Shown here: positions 55,232-63,859 of the stretch, one piece after another
How the letters are laid out: each line of letters starts with the position of its first letter
Numbering within the stretch: position 1 is the first letter of the stretch
NCBI GenBank assembly: GCA_028715985.1
Contig: JAQUQR010000002.1
Coordinates: 133,272-197,271, forward strand
From: Methanocellales archaeon
Lineage (GTDB): Archaea > Halobacteriota > UBA148
Length of the DNA stretch: 64,000 nt
Direction of reading: 5' to 3'
Made by a program: the position numbers and the translations under genes
Notes under the pieces: generated by a model
Seen by the model: only the letters and a program-made list of their open reading frames with translations
Told to the model about the DNA's origin: nothing
Database searches by the model: none

Positions 55232-57292
55232 TTATTCGCCGAACTTGCTCAACAGCGCTGTTACAGCGCTTCCCAAGAGGTCCTTGAGCCCGCTTGCTTC
55301 GATCTTTGCCGCAGTTGGTATGCCTGTGGTCTTGGTGTAGCCTCTCAGTTCATAGTACGCTGGGAGTTTTGTACCGTACAACTTTGCCTCGTCGACCACC
55401 AGGCCATCTTCATATAGTATAGAGGTCCCTTTCGGCCAGGGTCCTGCCGTGAATGGCGAATTGAACCATTTCCATGGAGTCAGGTGATCCCATGCGGTCG
55501 GGCTGAATCCTGCATCGTTCATCTGGGTGTACAGCTCGAATGTCCTTCCCATAACAGCTGCCCTATTTCCAACCGTCAGGTGCTTGTCGTAGGTCCAGTC
55601 GTTCCAGCCTGTGCAAGCCTTTGTCATGGATGCCATGCCCTCGGCACCCCAGGATGTTCTAACGAAACTGCAGATTACTGCCGAATTGTTCGAATATGCT
55701 AAATCCTGTTGGTCTATCAGGGCTTGACCTTCTCCACTGCCCTCGGTATGACAGTTGGGCTTTATCGTGGTGAGGTAGGAAAGGGCTGACTTGCATCCAC
55801 CCCTTACGGTGTGGGCTGGCTGGCCATAGCGATGAGTTGCCATGTGATACTTCATTATGTCAGGATTGTTCTTCAGCGCAGCGAAATACTTGGCGGTCTC
55901 GTAAGTGCCGTTTGCTAGCTTGTCCCCGATGCCTTCTCTGTGGGCGATCTTGTGCAGCATGTCATCAACAGCGTCTATGTTGCCCCATACGAGGTTGATT
56001 CCATCGATGTCTGCCGCTGTGATCAACTTCTTCTCCATCAACTCCATGACGAGTGCGAGGTTATTTCCGCCCTCTATGTAGTCCATACCAAGGTTGTCAT
56101 GCAGCATGGTGCCTCTCTGAAGCTTGTCCAGTGCCCTCTTCAAGTCCCAGTGATCTCCTGGATAGGGGTCCCTTGGATGCCACTCAGGATGATCTTCCGG
56201 TATCAAAAAGCCGAGATTTCCGCCCACTGTGCCCATGGCTTCCCAGTCTGGCATGTCTGTGATTGTGCCGTCCATCCTCTCGTCTTCGCTGGTGATCCTA
56301 GCCGTCCACAGGCAGTGACGGGCACAACCCCGGCAAGCCTGGGGCTTGACGTAGGAGGCATTCTTCATGAAGGAGCCTACGAAGGCCATGAGAGCCTCTG
56401 GGTCTTCCCAGGAGCCTTCCTGCCAGTTTCTGATGGGGTAACAAGACGTTCTCATGCTGTTGGTCCAACCAGAAGAAGTGCCGTATACTCTTGCACTCCG
56501 CTCAGTTTTCATAAAAGCCCAGATCTTCCTGTTGAGTTCCAAAACAGCCTTCTTGTCTGCCATCGAGTGTCCTTTGGTACCTGCGATGACTATGCCCTTG
56601 AGCTTCTTGTCGCCCATGATGCAACCTGAACCGGCTCTGCCGTGAGCCCTGGCACCCTCTGTCATAGTGGCTGCATACCATACCTTGTTTTCACCTGCTG
56701 TTCCGATCGTCCACGATCTGGCCAGTCTCTTCGCACCAATGCCCTTGTTCGGGTCTGCAGGGTGTTTCGCAGCGAGCAGGGGTGGCATTTCACCAGTAGT
56801 CAGCATGCTCTCTGCCCTGTGCGTATAGGGCGCGTAGGTGTCCTTCATAATTTCGGCATCGGCTTCCTCATGATCCATTCCCCAGAGATGGCTCGCATCC
56901 CTTATCTCCACGTCGTCATTCACGACTGACAGATAGACAGGACTGCTGGCCTTTCCAACCACTTGGATGCCATCCCATCCTGCAAACTTCATCTCAGTGG
57001 GGGTAAGACCTGCAGCTAGGGTTTGGCACTGGAAATTGTAGGGAGACTTGGTGACTATACAGGACCTCCCCCCAGGTGTTGCTCCGGTTACAGGACCTAC
57101 GAGGAATTGTAGCATGTTTTTAGGATCGTCTGGCTTCACATCGGGGCTAGCGATACCCTCCTTAAACAGGAAGTACAGTCCTAAAGCCTGACCACCAAGG
57201 AATGTCTTGTATATCTCCTCTTCTGGCTCCACAACGCTTGTGGTTTCTTGTGTTAAATCCACTCTGAGTAGTTTACCCCAAGCACCTTTCAT
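55232..57292 (-). CDS. aldehyde ferredoxin oxidoreductase family protein
   Basis: A 686-residue AOR-family enzyme. The N-terminus carries GGQALGLYFLF; the [4Fe-4S] set is CRGCARHC (around residues 318-325) with a final cysteine in AVICSF (around 540). It is about 30-40 residues longer than the other AORs here. It overlaps the preceding Tat-lipoprotein ferredoxin by four bases and has no signal of its own, so export as a passenger of that partner is likely. The substrate is unknown. Confidence 0.88.
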   Translation of the reverse strand: MKGAWGKLLRVDLTQETTSVVEPEEEIYKTFLGGQALGLYFLFKEGIASPDVKPDDPKNMLQFLVGPVTGATPGGRSCIVTKSPYNFQCQTLAAGLTPTEMKFAGWDGIQVVGKASSPVYLSVVNDDVEIRDASHLWGMDHEEADAEIMKDTYAPYTHRAESMLTTGEMPPLLAAKHPADPNKGIGAKRLARSWTIGTAGENKVWYAATMTEGARAHGRAGSGCIMGDKKLKGIVIAGTKGHSMADKKAVLELNRKIWAFMKTERSARVYGTSSGWTNSMRTSCYPIRNWQEGSWEDPEALMAFVGSFMKNASYVKPQACRGCARHCLWTARITSEDERMDGTITDMPDWEAMGTVGGNLGFLIPEDHPEWHPRDPYPGDHWDLKRALDKLQRGTMLHDNLGMDYIEGGNNLALVMELMEKKLITAADIDGINLVWGNIDAVDDMLHKIAHREGIGDKLANGTYETAKYFAALKNNPDIMKYHMATHRYGQPAHTVRGGCKSALSYLTTIKPNCHTEGSGEGQALIDQQDLAYSNNSAVICSFVRTSWGAEGMASMTKACTGWNDWTYDKHLTVGNRAAVMGRTFELYTQMNDAGFSPTAWDHLTPWKWFNSPFTAGPWPKGTSILYEDGLVVDEAKLYGTKLPAYYELRGYTKTTGIPTAAKIEASGLKDLLGSAVTALLSKFGE

Positions 57293-58188
57293 TCCAAATC
57301 CCTCCTTACTACTTTATACATCCTCATATACAGCATCTCAGCCAGATGCGCCGGGTTCATCGCCTGGAACCTGCCTGGTATGGAAACCTCAAATTCTAGG
57401 GCACCCTCGGTGCAGGCTTCCACACAGGTGGGCTGTCCAGCGCACGCTGTGCAAACCTGTGCTATGCCATCGGGTGTGAAAATTACACCGCTACCGAAAA
57501 GCTGCTCACAGATCTCCAGACATTTGCCGCATGAAGCGAAACCCAGACACAAATCCGGATTGACGCGCTTGTACCCATTACCGTAGTAGCCAGGGACGGT
57601 CTCCGCATCTGGAACGGTTTCTATCGCATTGGTGGCACAGACATACTGACAGGGCATCTCCGTAGTCCCATCACTCCACTCAGTGAGGTTACAAAACTGG
57701 CATACGTTTGGAATGTCCACATACGTGAAGCGCATGGCCCTGATCCTCGAGTAGACTAGGTTTATCCCCTCGATGTCTGCGGGTTGGTACTTGGCTGCAC
57801 ATTCAACAGCGCAAATGTCGCAACCGGAACATTTAGTGTAGTCAATGTCAAAGGAAGCCCCTTTCTTCACTGGCGCCTGTGCAGGCGTTGGTGCAGGCGT
57901 TGGAGCTGTTACTGGTGGCGCTGGCGTTGCTGCTGGTGTTGGCGTTGGTGCTGCTGGCTTTGGTGTTGGCGCTGCTGGTGCTGGTGTTGGTGCTGCTGGT
58001 TTCGGTGTTGCAGGCAATGGTGGTGGTGTTCTGGCAGTAGGCAGTGTAGGTGCAGGTGTAGGCTCAGGCTCTGATACGCATCCAGAAATCCCCATCGTTG
58101 CTACTGCTCCGGCAATAGCAAGAGACTTGAGGAACCTGCGCCTTCCTATAGCGCTTGGATCGATTTCTCTCTCTAAAACTTCTAACAC
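57289..58188 (-). CDS. Tat-lipoprotein ferredoxin partner of AOR
   Basis: A 299-residue ferredoxin. The N-terminus holds both a twin-arginine motif (GRRRFLKSL) and a lipobox (GISGC, about residue 37), so it should be exported folded and lipid-anchored. A Pro/Ala/Thr stalk (about 45-110) precedes four Fe-S motifs, for example CSGCDICAVECA, CQFC with later CQYVCA, CGKCLEIC and CTACAGQPTCVEACT. It is coupled to the AOR gene (ATGA overlap). GGAGGAA precedes the GTG start at 58188. The dispersed repeat copy B lies just upstream. Confidence 0.85.
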   Translation of the reverse strand: MLEVLEREIDPSAIGRRRFLKSLAIAGAVATMGISGCVSEPEPTPAPTLPTARTPPPLPATPKPAAPTPAPAAPTPKPAAPTPTPAATPAPPVTAPTPAPTPAQAPVKKGASFDIDYTKCSGCDICAVECAAKYQPADIEGINLVYSRIRAMRFTYVDIPNVCQFCNLTEWSDGTTEMPCQYVCATNAIETVPDAETVPGYYGNGYKRVNPDLCLGFASCGKCLEICEQLFGSGVIFTPDGIAQVCTACAGQPTCVEACTEGALEFEVSIPGRFQAMNPAHLAEMLYMRMYKVVRRDLE

Positions 58189-59063
58189 GCGATTTCCTCC
58201 ATTTCTTTTTTTTGAAAGTCCCTCTTCATCTATCTCGGAACTTACAATTGGTCTATAGTTCTGTTAGATATTCTATTTAAAACTTTTGCACTTTTCAAAC
58301 CGCATCGAACTTTTTTTATTTTTAGTAATCGGATCGCACTCTTTTTAGTGAGGGGTCAACATTCCAAGAGTTGAGGCAGGTAGATACTGTAGAATCAGAT
58401 TGAACCATATCTGACACAATGAGAGGTTTGCCGGGAAGAGGGTTTTAGGTACAGTATATGTAAGTATTGGGGAGTTTTTTTTATCGATCAGGACTTATCG
58501 ATATCAGGACTATTAAATTATATCATATTGTATCATACCCATAAAATCCTTTTAATTACAACAGAGCTAATAAGATCGTTCATCTAAAAAAACCTGCTCA
58601 CAATATGTTTATTCATATATTCAGATAAAATATAGTGCAAGGAGCGCTAAGCAGCAATGCTGATGGGTTATGTAAAACCACATTGCCATTGCATTGAAAT
58701 GGGCTGTTTCACAATCTGAAAAACGTTATTGATTTGGCTTAAGATTTTCTTGATAAAGGATAGACAGTATCCATGATTAATTTGAATATGCGCTTGTGTA
58801 CTTCATAACTTTCATGTTAAATAACATAATTTCCCTGAGGTTATGTTATTTATTATATATAAACATTAAATTGCCTGCTCATCCCTAATGCGCCGTAGCA
58901 GTCCATCTTAACCACGCCCCATACGAAATTTACCAACGCCGGATGAATGCCATAAGAGTATAACCATAAAAAATGCATGGTATCTATCCATCCCATCGCT
59001 TTATCCTGTTCTATCTTATTTATTTGTTTTAATTCATAGATATCATTTTTCCCATATATCATA
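58189..59063. other. intergenic region with dispersed repeat copy B
   Basis: About 875 bases between the ferredoxin gene and tatC. It contains the promoter of the ferredoxin gene (TTTAAATA on the minus strand near 58273-58280), the repeat at 58306-58440, and a short repeat of ATCAGGAC near 58495-58515. A 75-codon minus-strand frame (58853-59080) that begins inside tatC is doubtful. Confidence 0.4.
58306..58440. repeat. dispersed 135-bp repeat, copy B
   Basis: Second copy of the element at 26270-26405, same orientation; the last 80 bases are almost identical. It starts about 118 bases upstream of the GTG at 58188. Confidence 0.75.
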
Positions 59064-59789
59064 TCAAAGAAAACGAGCAATCAACAAACTGAACTCAAAT
59101 AATATGACTAGCATGACCGCCACCACCAATTGCGAGAGCAGCGTAGGGTCAGGTGTTGCAAGCATCGCAAAGGCCAATAATCCACTATACACCAACCACC
59201 TTCTTTCCACCAAGCTCTTGTATTTTACTAGCCCCATCTTCACGGCAAAGACCGTTAACAGAGGGAGCTGGAATACGAGGCCCAAGCCAGCAATAGTAGT
59301 CATCACTACCGAGAATGTATTTTTTATCGATAGCTGGGCAAATGCAACATCACTGGAAGCGGATATCATTAACCTGAATAAGGTTGGAACCACAAGGAGA
59401 TAGCCAATAGCGGCACCTGCGATGAACAAGATCAATGAGAAGGGCACTACCAAGTAGAGAAAACGTCTCTCGCTCGGATATAACCCTGGTCTCATAAATG
59501 CTAGTGTTTCATACAGAAGTAATGGAACACCAATCACAAAAGCACATATAAGCGAGAGCGTTATTCTTATGGAAATGATTTCCCAAGGACCGTAAACCAT
59601 CATCTCTACATTAGGCGGGAGAAAATGGCTCCACATGATCCTGAGCATCTCATCAGAGAAGGGTAACACGACCGCAGTTACGAGGGCAACCCCTCCAAAG
59701 ATGACGAGTACTCGTTGTCGCAATTCGGCAAGGTGCTCTCTCAAGGGTAATTCCCTGTCACTGGGTGGTACATCATAGTCAATGCTCAT
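59064..59789 (-). CDS. tatC: Tat translocase subunit TatC
   Basis: A 241-residue TatC with six membrane helices. The N-terminal LPLREHLAELRQRVLVI motif that binds the twin-arginine signal is intact, and the inside loop carries FMRPGLYPSERRF. The start at 59789 is the Met closest to this motif. It is divergent from a second TatC-like gene 180 bases away. Five Tat substrates are encoded upstream in the window. No TatA gene is present here. Confidence 0.9.
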   Translation of the reverse strand: MSIDYDVPPSDRELPLREHLAELRQRVLVIFGGVALVTAVVLPFSDEMLRIMWSHFLPPNVEMMVYGPWEIISIRITLSLICAFVIGVPLLLYETLAFMRPGLYPSERRFLYLVVPFSLILFIAGAAIGYLLVVPTLFRLMISASSDVAFAQLSIKNTFSVVMTTIAGLGLVFQLPLLTVFAVKMGLVKYKSLVERRWLVYSGLLAFAMLATPDPTLLSQLVVAVMLVILFEFSLLIARFL

Positions 59790-59971
59790 ATTATCAATAG
59801 ACTCTTTTTCATCCCTAAACTTAATACTATGGACAACTAACAGTAGGTGCAACGATCAATTAATGACTGATATAAATAGCATATAAGGCTAGCTAAATAG
59901 AATGGGATGGAATGACTATAAATAAATAGGACCGGATAGTAGACTGAGGGTAAACAAGCGAGGGGAAATAA

Positions 59972-60691
59972 TTGGCTCTTGAAGAATTTGGCGTCATATT
60001 AGCTGCATTACGAAAAAAACTGATGAGAATAGGCATAGTGATAGGAATAGGAACCTTTGGATCCTTTCCTTTCATGAGCAGGCTGTTAAACCAAATACAA
60101 AAGGACCTGCTGCCAGAGGGCGTGAAGACCGTAATAATTCAGCCAGTTGAAGCAATCGTGTTAGAGTTGAAAATGTCTCTGATCATCGGTGTGCTTCTAT
60201 CGCTACCGCTTATAGCTTATTATGTGTACGATGCGCTGAAGAATAGATACGACATAGCGAGTCGGTTTGAGTTAAAGAAATCGTTCATCGTATTGGTAGC
60301 AGTCTCAGCCCTAATCCTGTTCTTTTTGGGCGCCACCTATTCTTACTTTATCATGCTCCCCTTCCTGCTAAGGTATCTGAACATACTTGCGATGAGTGTA
60401 GGAGCAACAAGCACTTGGTCTTTAGAGCTGTGGGTCCATTTCGCCATAATGATGACCGTGGTCTTTGGCTTGGCCTTTGAATTGCCCATAGTGCTCCCTC
60501 TGCTGGCGCGATTTGGTGTGGTCAACTATCAAACCCTTAGAGAGTATCGAAAACACGGAATAGTAATCGTGTTCATAGTAGCGGCGATCATAACGCCACC
60601 AGACGTGATTTCTCAGATGATGATCGCGGCTCCGATGCTTCTGTTCTATGAAGTTGGCTTGCTCATCACCAGAATTGCAATCAAATCCTAG
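59972..60691 (+). CDS. second TatC-like protein
   Basis: A 239-residue TatC-family membrane protein with six helices. Its N-terminus (EFGVILAALRKKLMRIGI) keeps only part of the HLxELRxR signal-binding motif of ordinary TatC, while the helix 2 segment VEAIVLELKMSL and the ITPPDVISQ loop fit the family. It may be a specialised or helper TatC. The TTG start follows GAGGGG. coaD follows 9 bases later, so both may be one message. Confidence 0.8.
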   Translation: MALEEFGVILAALRKKLMRIGIVIGIGTFGSFPFMSRLLNQIQKDLLPEGVKTVIIQPVEAIVLELKMSLIIGVLLSLPLIAYYVYDALKNRYDIASRFELKKSFIVLVAVSALILFFLGATYSYFIMLPFLLRYLNILAMSVGATSTWSLELWVHFAIMMTVVFGLAFELPIVLPLLARFGVVNYQTLREYRKHGIVIVFIVAAIITPPDVISQMMIAAPMLLFYEVGLLITRIAIKS

Positions 60692-60700
60692 AGGACAGAA

Positions 60701-61144
60701 ATGAAAGTTGCTGTCGGAGGGACGTTTGAGCCCTTGCATGACGGGCATAAGGCGTTGCTCAAAAGGGCATACGAACTTGGCGATGTTTTCATCGGATTGA
60801 CCTCTGATGAGTTGGCAAAGCATCGCTATAGAGAGGTATGCCCATATGAGGAAAGAAAGAGATGCATGAAGCGGTATATCCAAGGAGAGTTTAATTCGCA
60901 GGCAAATATCCAAAAATTAAACGAACCCTATGGACCGACCATAAGCGAGCATTTCGACTACATAGTCGTATCGCCAGAGACTTATCCTGTTGCAAGGGAG
61001 ATCAATCGAATTAGAAAAGAGGAAGGTCTTCGACCGATTGAGATAGTCAAAATAAATTTTGTGTTGGCTCAAGATGGAAAGCCAATTTCCTCTACCAGAA
61101 TCAAAAATGGCGAAATTGACGAACATGGCGTTTTATTAAGATAA
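60701..61144 (+). CDS. coaD: phosphopantetheine adenylyltransferase CoaD, archaeal type
   Basis: A 147-residue PPAT that makes dephospho-CoA from phosphopantetheine and ATP. Nucleotidyltransferase motifs: GGTFEPLHDGHKALLKRAY at the N-terminus, the KHRYREVCPYEERK stretch, and SSTRIKNGEID near the C-terminus (the ISSTRIK signature). The archaeal type differs from bacterial CoaD. Ordinary house-keeping, lying between tatC-like and tRNA-Pro. Confidence 0.93.
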   Translation: MKVAVGGTFEPLHDGHKALLKRAYELGDVFIGLTSDELAKHRYREVCPYEERKRCMKRYIQGEFNSQANIQKLNEPYGPTISEHFDYIVVSPETYPVAREINRIRKEEGLRPIEIVKINFVLAQDGKPISSTRIKNGEIDEHGVLLR

Positions 61145-61193
61145 GATGGGGTAGATAAAATTTACAACCACCGTTATTATTACTTGGAAAAGC

Positions 61194-61200
61194 TTTTTAT
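61194..61200 (+). promoter_or_regulatory. TATA-like box of tRNA-Pro
   Basis: TTTTTAT lies 29-36 bases before the tRNA-Pro 5' end, the place of an archaeal box A for tRNA. Confidence 0.35.
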
Positions 61201-61229
61201 CCAATTGATCATTACCCACTATAACCTAG

Positions 61230-61304
61230 GGGGCAGTAGGGTAGTCTGGTCCATCCTCGCGGCTTTGGGAGCCGTGGACGGCAGTTCGAATCTGCCCTGC
61301 CCCA
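61230..61304 (+). tRNA. tRNA-Pro (TGG)
   Basis: A full cloverleaf: acceptor GGGGCAG pairs with CTGCCCC, D-arm GGGT/ATCC, anticodon stem GCGGC/GCCGT with loop TTTGGGA (anticodon TGG), T-arm GGCAG-TTCGAAT-CTGCC, discriminator A. No intron. CCA is not encoded. Length 75. Confidence 0.95.
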
Positions 61305-61430
61305 TCAGAGAGTGCACAACACGACATAATTGAATCCAAGAAACGATGACTTAGAGCAGTTTTTTATCATTACAAACAAGACAATAAAATGTCATTTTAG
61401 CATGGATATGTATAGTATAGGTAGACGCAT

Positions 61431-62657
61431 ATGATTAACGATGTTGCATATGAATATGCTCTCAAGATCGGTTTGGGCTTGGCACTTGGAATGTTCATAG
61501 GCCTAGAGCGCGAGTGGGCACATAAAGAGCCAGGAATCAGGACATTTGCATTGGTAAGTTTATGCGGCACCATATTCAGCTTTGTGAGCCCACAACTGGT
61601 GCTGATAGGCGCTTGTTTCGTCATCATTGCGTCCGTTCTTTTGTCCATACAGAGCTTGCTACAGGAGGAGGACATTCATTTGACGACCATTACATCGCTC
61701 ATGCTGACATACGGCGCAGGTGTCTTAGTGGGAATGAATCGCTACAGCTCTGCAATAATCGTTGCTATCATCATTACTGCGATATTGACTCTTAAACAAG
61801 AGTTACATAATTTCGTGGGAGGTATCTCAAGCCAAGAGTTGAGAGGTGCAATCAAGTTTGGCATCCTAGCCTTCGTGGTGTTCCCAATCCTGCCAAATGA
61901 GTACATAGACCCATGGCAGGTTATAAATCCGAGGATGATCTGGTTGATGGTCGTACTGGTTTCTGGGATGGGGTTCGCCAATTATGCCATGATGAAAAAA
62001 ATGGGTGCCCGTGGGATAGCATATACTGGCTTTTTTGGGGGATTGGCAAACAGCACGGCAATAGTGAGTGAATTGAGTTCTAGGACGAAAGAGCGCCCAG
62101 ACCTTATGCTCTTCGCCGCGTCGGCAGTGGTACTATCAAATGTCGCTATGTGTGCGAGAAATCTTTTAGTATGTACGATGTTCTCCGTAGAATTAGCTGT
62201 AACCATAGCACTTCCCTTGCTCAGCATGATGTTCATAGGTATACTATACGCATTAATTACGAGGAGGGATACCTATAACATAGACGTAGATGTTAGATCA
62301 CCTTTCAGCATGAAGAATGCACTAATATTTGGATTGATATTCTTGGGCATGATCGCCCTGGCCACAACTGCACATATGCAATTTGGAGAGATTGGATTTT
62401 ACATCTCAGAATTCATAAGTGGTACGGTAAGCAGTACAAGCGCTACGATCAGTGCTGTCGTGCTTTACCAAGCTGGTAAGGTCAGCAAGCTAACAGCTGC
62501 TTTAGGAATAATCCTCTCCAACATATCCGGCATTGTGATCAAAGTTGGTTTGGTAACGATGTCAGGCAATATGAAGTTCACAAAAAACGTTACCATTAGC
62601 AGTATTCTGATAGTCACAGTATCTTTAGCAACGACCTTATTGTTGTTTGTATTATGA
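61431..62657 (+). CDS. MgtC/SapB-DUF4010 family membrane protein
   Basis: A 408-residue polytopic protein with about ten to twelve hydrophobic helices. The first 140 residues are MgtC/SapB-like (LALGMFIGLEREWAHKEPGIRTFALV and TYGAGVLVG), the rest DUF4010 (FFGGLANSTAIVSEL, SGTVSSTSATISAVVL). Function is uncertain; it is suggested for ion transport or membrane homeostasis. AGGTAG precedes the ATG. It is alone between two tRNA genes. Confidence 0.87.
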   Translation: MINDVAYEYALKIGLGLALGMFIGLEREWAHKEPGIRTFALVSLCGTIFSFVSPQLVLIGACFVIIASVLLSIQSLLQEEDIHLTTITSLMLTYGAGVLVGMNRYSSAIIVAIIITAILTLKQELHNFVGGISSQELRGAIKFGILAFVVFPILPNEYIDPWQVINPRMIWLMVVLVSGMGFANYAMMKKMGARGIAYTGFFGGLANSTAIVSELSSRTKERPDLMLFAASAVVLSNVAMCARNLLVCTMFSVELAVTIALPLLSMMFIGILYALITRRDTYNIDVDVRSPFSMKNALIFGLIFLGMIALATTAHMQFGEIGFYISEFISGTVSSTSATISAVVLYQAGKVSKLTAALGIILSNISGIVIKVGLVTMSGNMKFTKNVTISSILIVTVSLATTLLLFVL

Positions 62658-62729
62658 CATGACAAGCTTTGTTATGACAAGCTTACATTTTAGCTAACTG
62701 TTTTATATTATGAAGATTATATTATGAAG

Positions 62730-62846
62730 AGCCCCGAGCGGGGATTGAACCCGCGATCTCCACCTATTTGTCAGCGGTACCAAGTTCGCCCCTTAAAGTC
62801 ATGGGAGCTTTAACGGTGTGGCGCTTTACCACTGAGCCACCGGGGC
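62730..62846 (-). tRNA. tRNA-Thr (GGT), probably with two introns
   Basis: On the minus strand acceptor GCCCCGG pairs with TCGGGGC, and D- and T-arms (GCGGG-TTCAATC-CCCGC) are normal, but the anticodon part is 45 bases too long. Removing 62817-62785 (33 bases) and 62777-62766 (12 bases) gives CCACCTTGGTAAGGTGG: a perfect five-pair stem with loop TTGGTAA, anticodon GGT. The first intron shows a bulge-helix-bulge: CGCC/GGCG helix with bulges AC|A and AA|C cut exactly at those borders. The second has a weak TTG/CAA helix with bulges TA|C and AT|A at position 37/38. Mature length 72. Discriminator T. Confidence 0.8.
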
Positions 62847-63047
62847 AAAAGACTACTTCGATATGATATGCTTTACTATATAATATATTGCTATCTATCG
62901 AGTCATATACGACAACTTCAAACTATTATTAACACATATTTTCGAAAAAAAGTATCCCTAGGAAAGCTTAATTCGCCTCCCTAGAGAGAAATTCGCTTGT
63001 CAAAAGCGGTTTTGTTGGCCCTAGGTACAAGGGCTTTTTGTTATTAG

Positions 63048-63107
63048 ACTGGTTTAAATCCGCCTGGATACTTTTACGGGTACTGGTTTAAATCCGCCTG
63101 GATACTT
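63048..63107. repeat. 34-bp tandem duplication at a gene end
   Basis: ACTGGTTTAAATCCGCCTGG and following bases occur at 63048-63073 and 63082-63107, 34 bases apart. The copy covers the stop of the gene at 63054-63593. The 34-base period is not a multiple of three, so the duplication shifted the end of the frame: one copy would give ...GGFKPV and stop; two give ...GGFKPVPVKVSRRI. Confidence 0.85.
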
Positions 63108-63593
63108 GTCCCCGTCTGGAGTCATAGCCCCGGAACTATCATTGTTGGTCACTACGACGTCTTTTGTTATCCCGTTGTAGACTACCCGAATAACTTCATA
63201 GGTAATGAACACAGCACTAATGCCGTAATCATTTCCTTGAATTTCGAATCCCAGATCGTACTTGAGGTCCACTTGCCGCAGTTGCTCAAACGTTTTCTTG
63301 AGTTCGGCTTGCGATTTGTCTTCTTGGTACTTAAAGACCCACCAGCCAGCGGACTGGTGACTCTCTGTGTTATACACCTTATAAAGGGCTTTGTAATCAT
63401 ACCCTTTCATTGTGCCATCAATGTGACCTTTTGCCCATACGCCAGACCCTTGTACGGTTATGCCATAATTCGATACAGCCTTGTTGCCCGTGTAAACTTC
63501 GACCTTGTCATGTTCCTGCATCTTCGCTGAAATAGCTGCGGTTTTAATGTCCAACCCGGCCGGAAGAACCAATCTATATTTTTCTATATACAT
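63054..63593 (-). CDS. hypothetical protein
   Basis: A 179-residue cytoplasmic protein of unknown function. It begins YIEKYRLVLPAG and contains two or three beta-rich stretches with an internal GWWVFKYQEDKSQAELKK helix and DLGFEIQGNDYGIS. The ATG at 63593 is preceded by AGGTGA. Its C-terminus was altered by the 34-base duplication (63048-63107). Standing alone at the window end, it has no operon context. Confidence 0.55.
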   Translation of the reverse strand: MYIEKYRLVLPAGLDIKTAAISAKMQEHDKVEVYTGNKAVSNYGITVQGSGVWAKGHIDGTMKGYDYKALYKVYNTESHQSAGWWVFKYQEDKSQAELKKTFEQLRQVDLKYDLGFEIQGNDYGISAVFITYEVIRVVYNGITKDVVVTNNDSSGAMTPDGDKYPGGFKPVPVKVSRRI

Positions 63594-63859
63594 GTTCATC
63601 ACCTGATGCGATATGATAGATAGTGGCGTAGACATAGATATATAGTTAATTAATGATAATATTGCTTAATTTAAGCAATTTTAATAAAAAATATCCAAAC
63701 TCTCTTGCTGAAGGGACGCCATCAGTAGAGAATGCAGCTTCCCATGGCGATTTTTAACAGGATACATCTAGGACTGTGAGGACCAAACAAAGTTGATTTG
63801 AAAATGGAGTCATGCGATTAGCTATTTTTCATAGATCGCTTGTTCTTCATACGTGATTC
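63594..63859. other. intergenic, no gene seen
   Basis: About 265 AT-rich bases upstream of the hypothetical gene. TATA-like TATATAGTTAATTAATG near 63640 suits its promoter. Nothing else recognised before the tandem repeat. Confidence 0.35.

Noticed and set aside
58853..59080. 75-codon minus-strand frame overlapping the end of tatC
   Set aside because: It starts inside tatC, has no ribosome site or family, and its composition is not protein-like.
63018..63039. Hairpin GCCCT/AGGGC followed by five T, like a bacterial terminator
   Set aside because: On the plus strand no gene ends nearby, and archaea do not rely on such hairpins; kept only as a curiosity.
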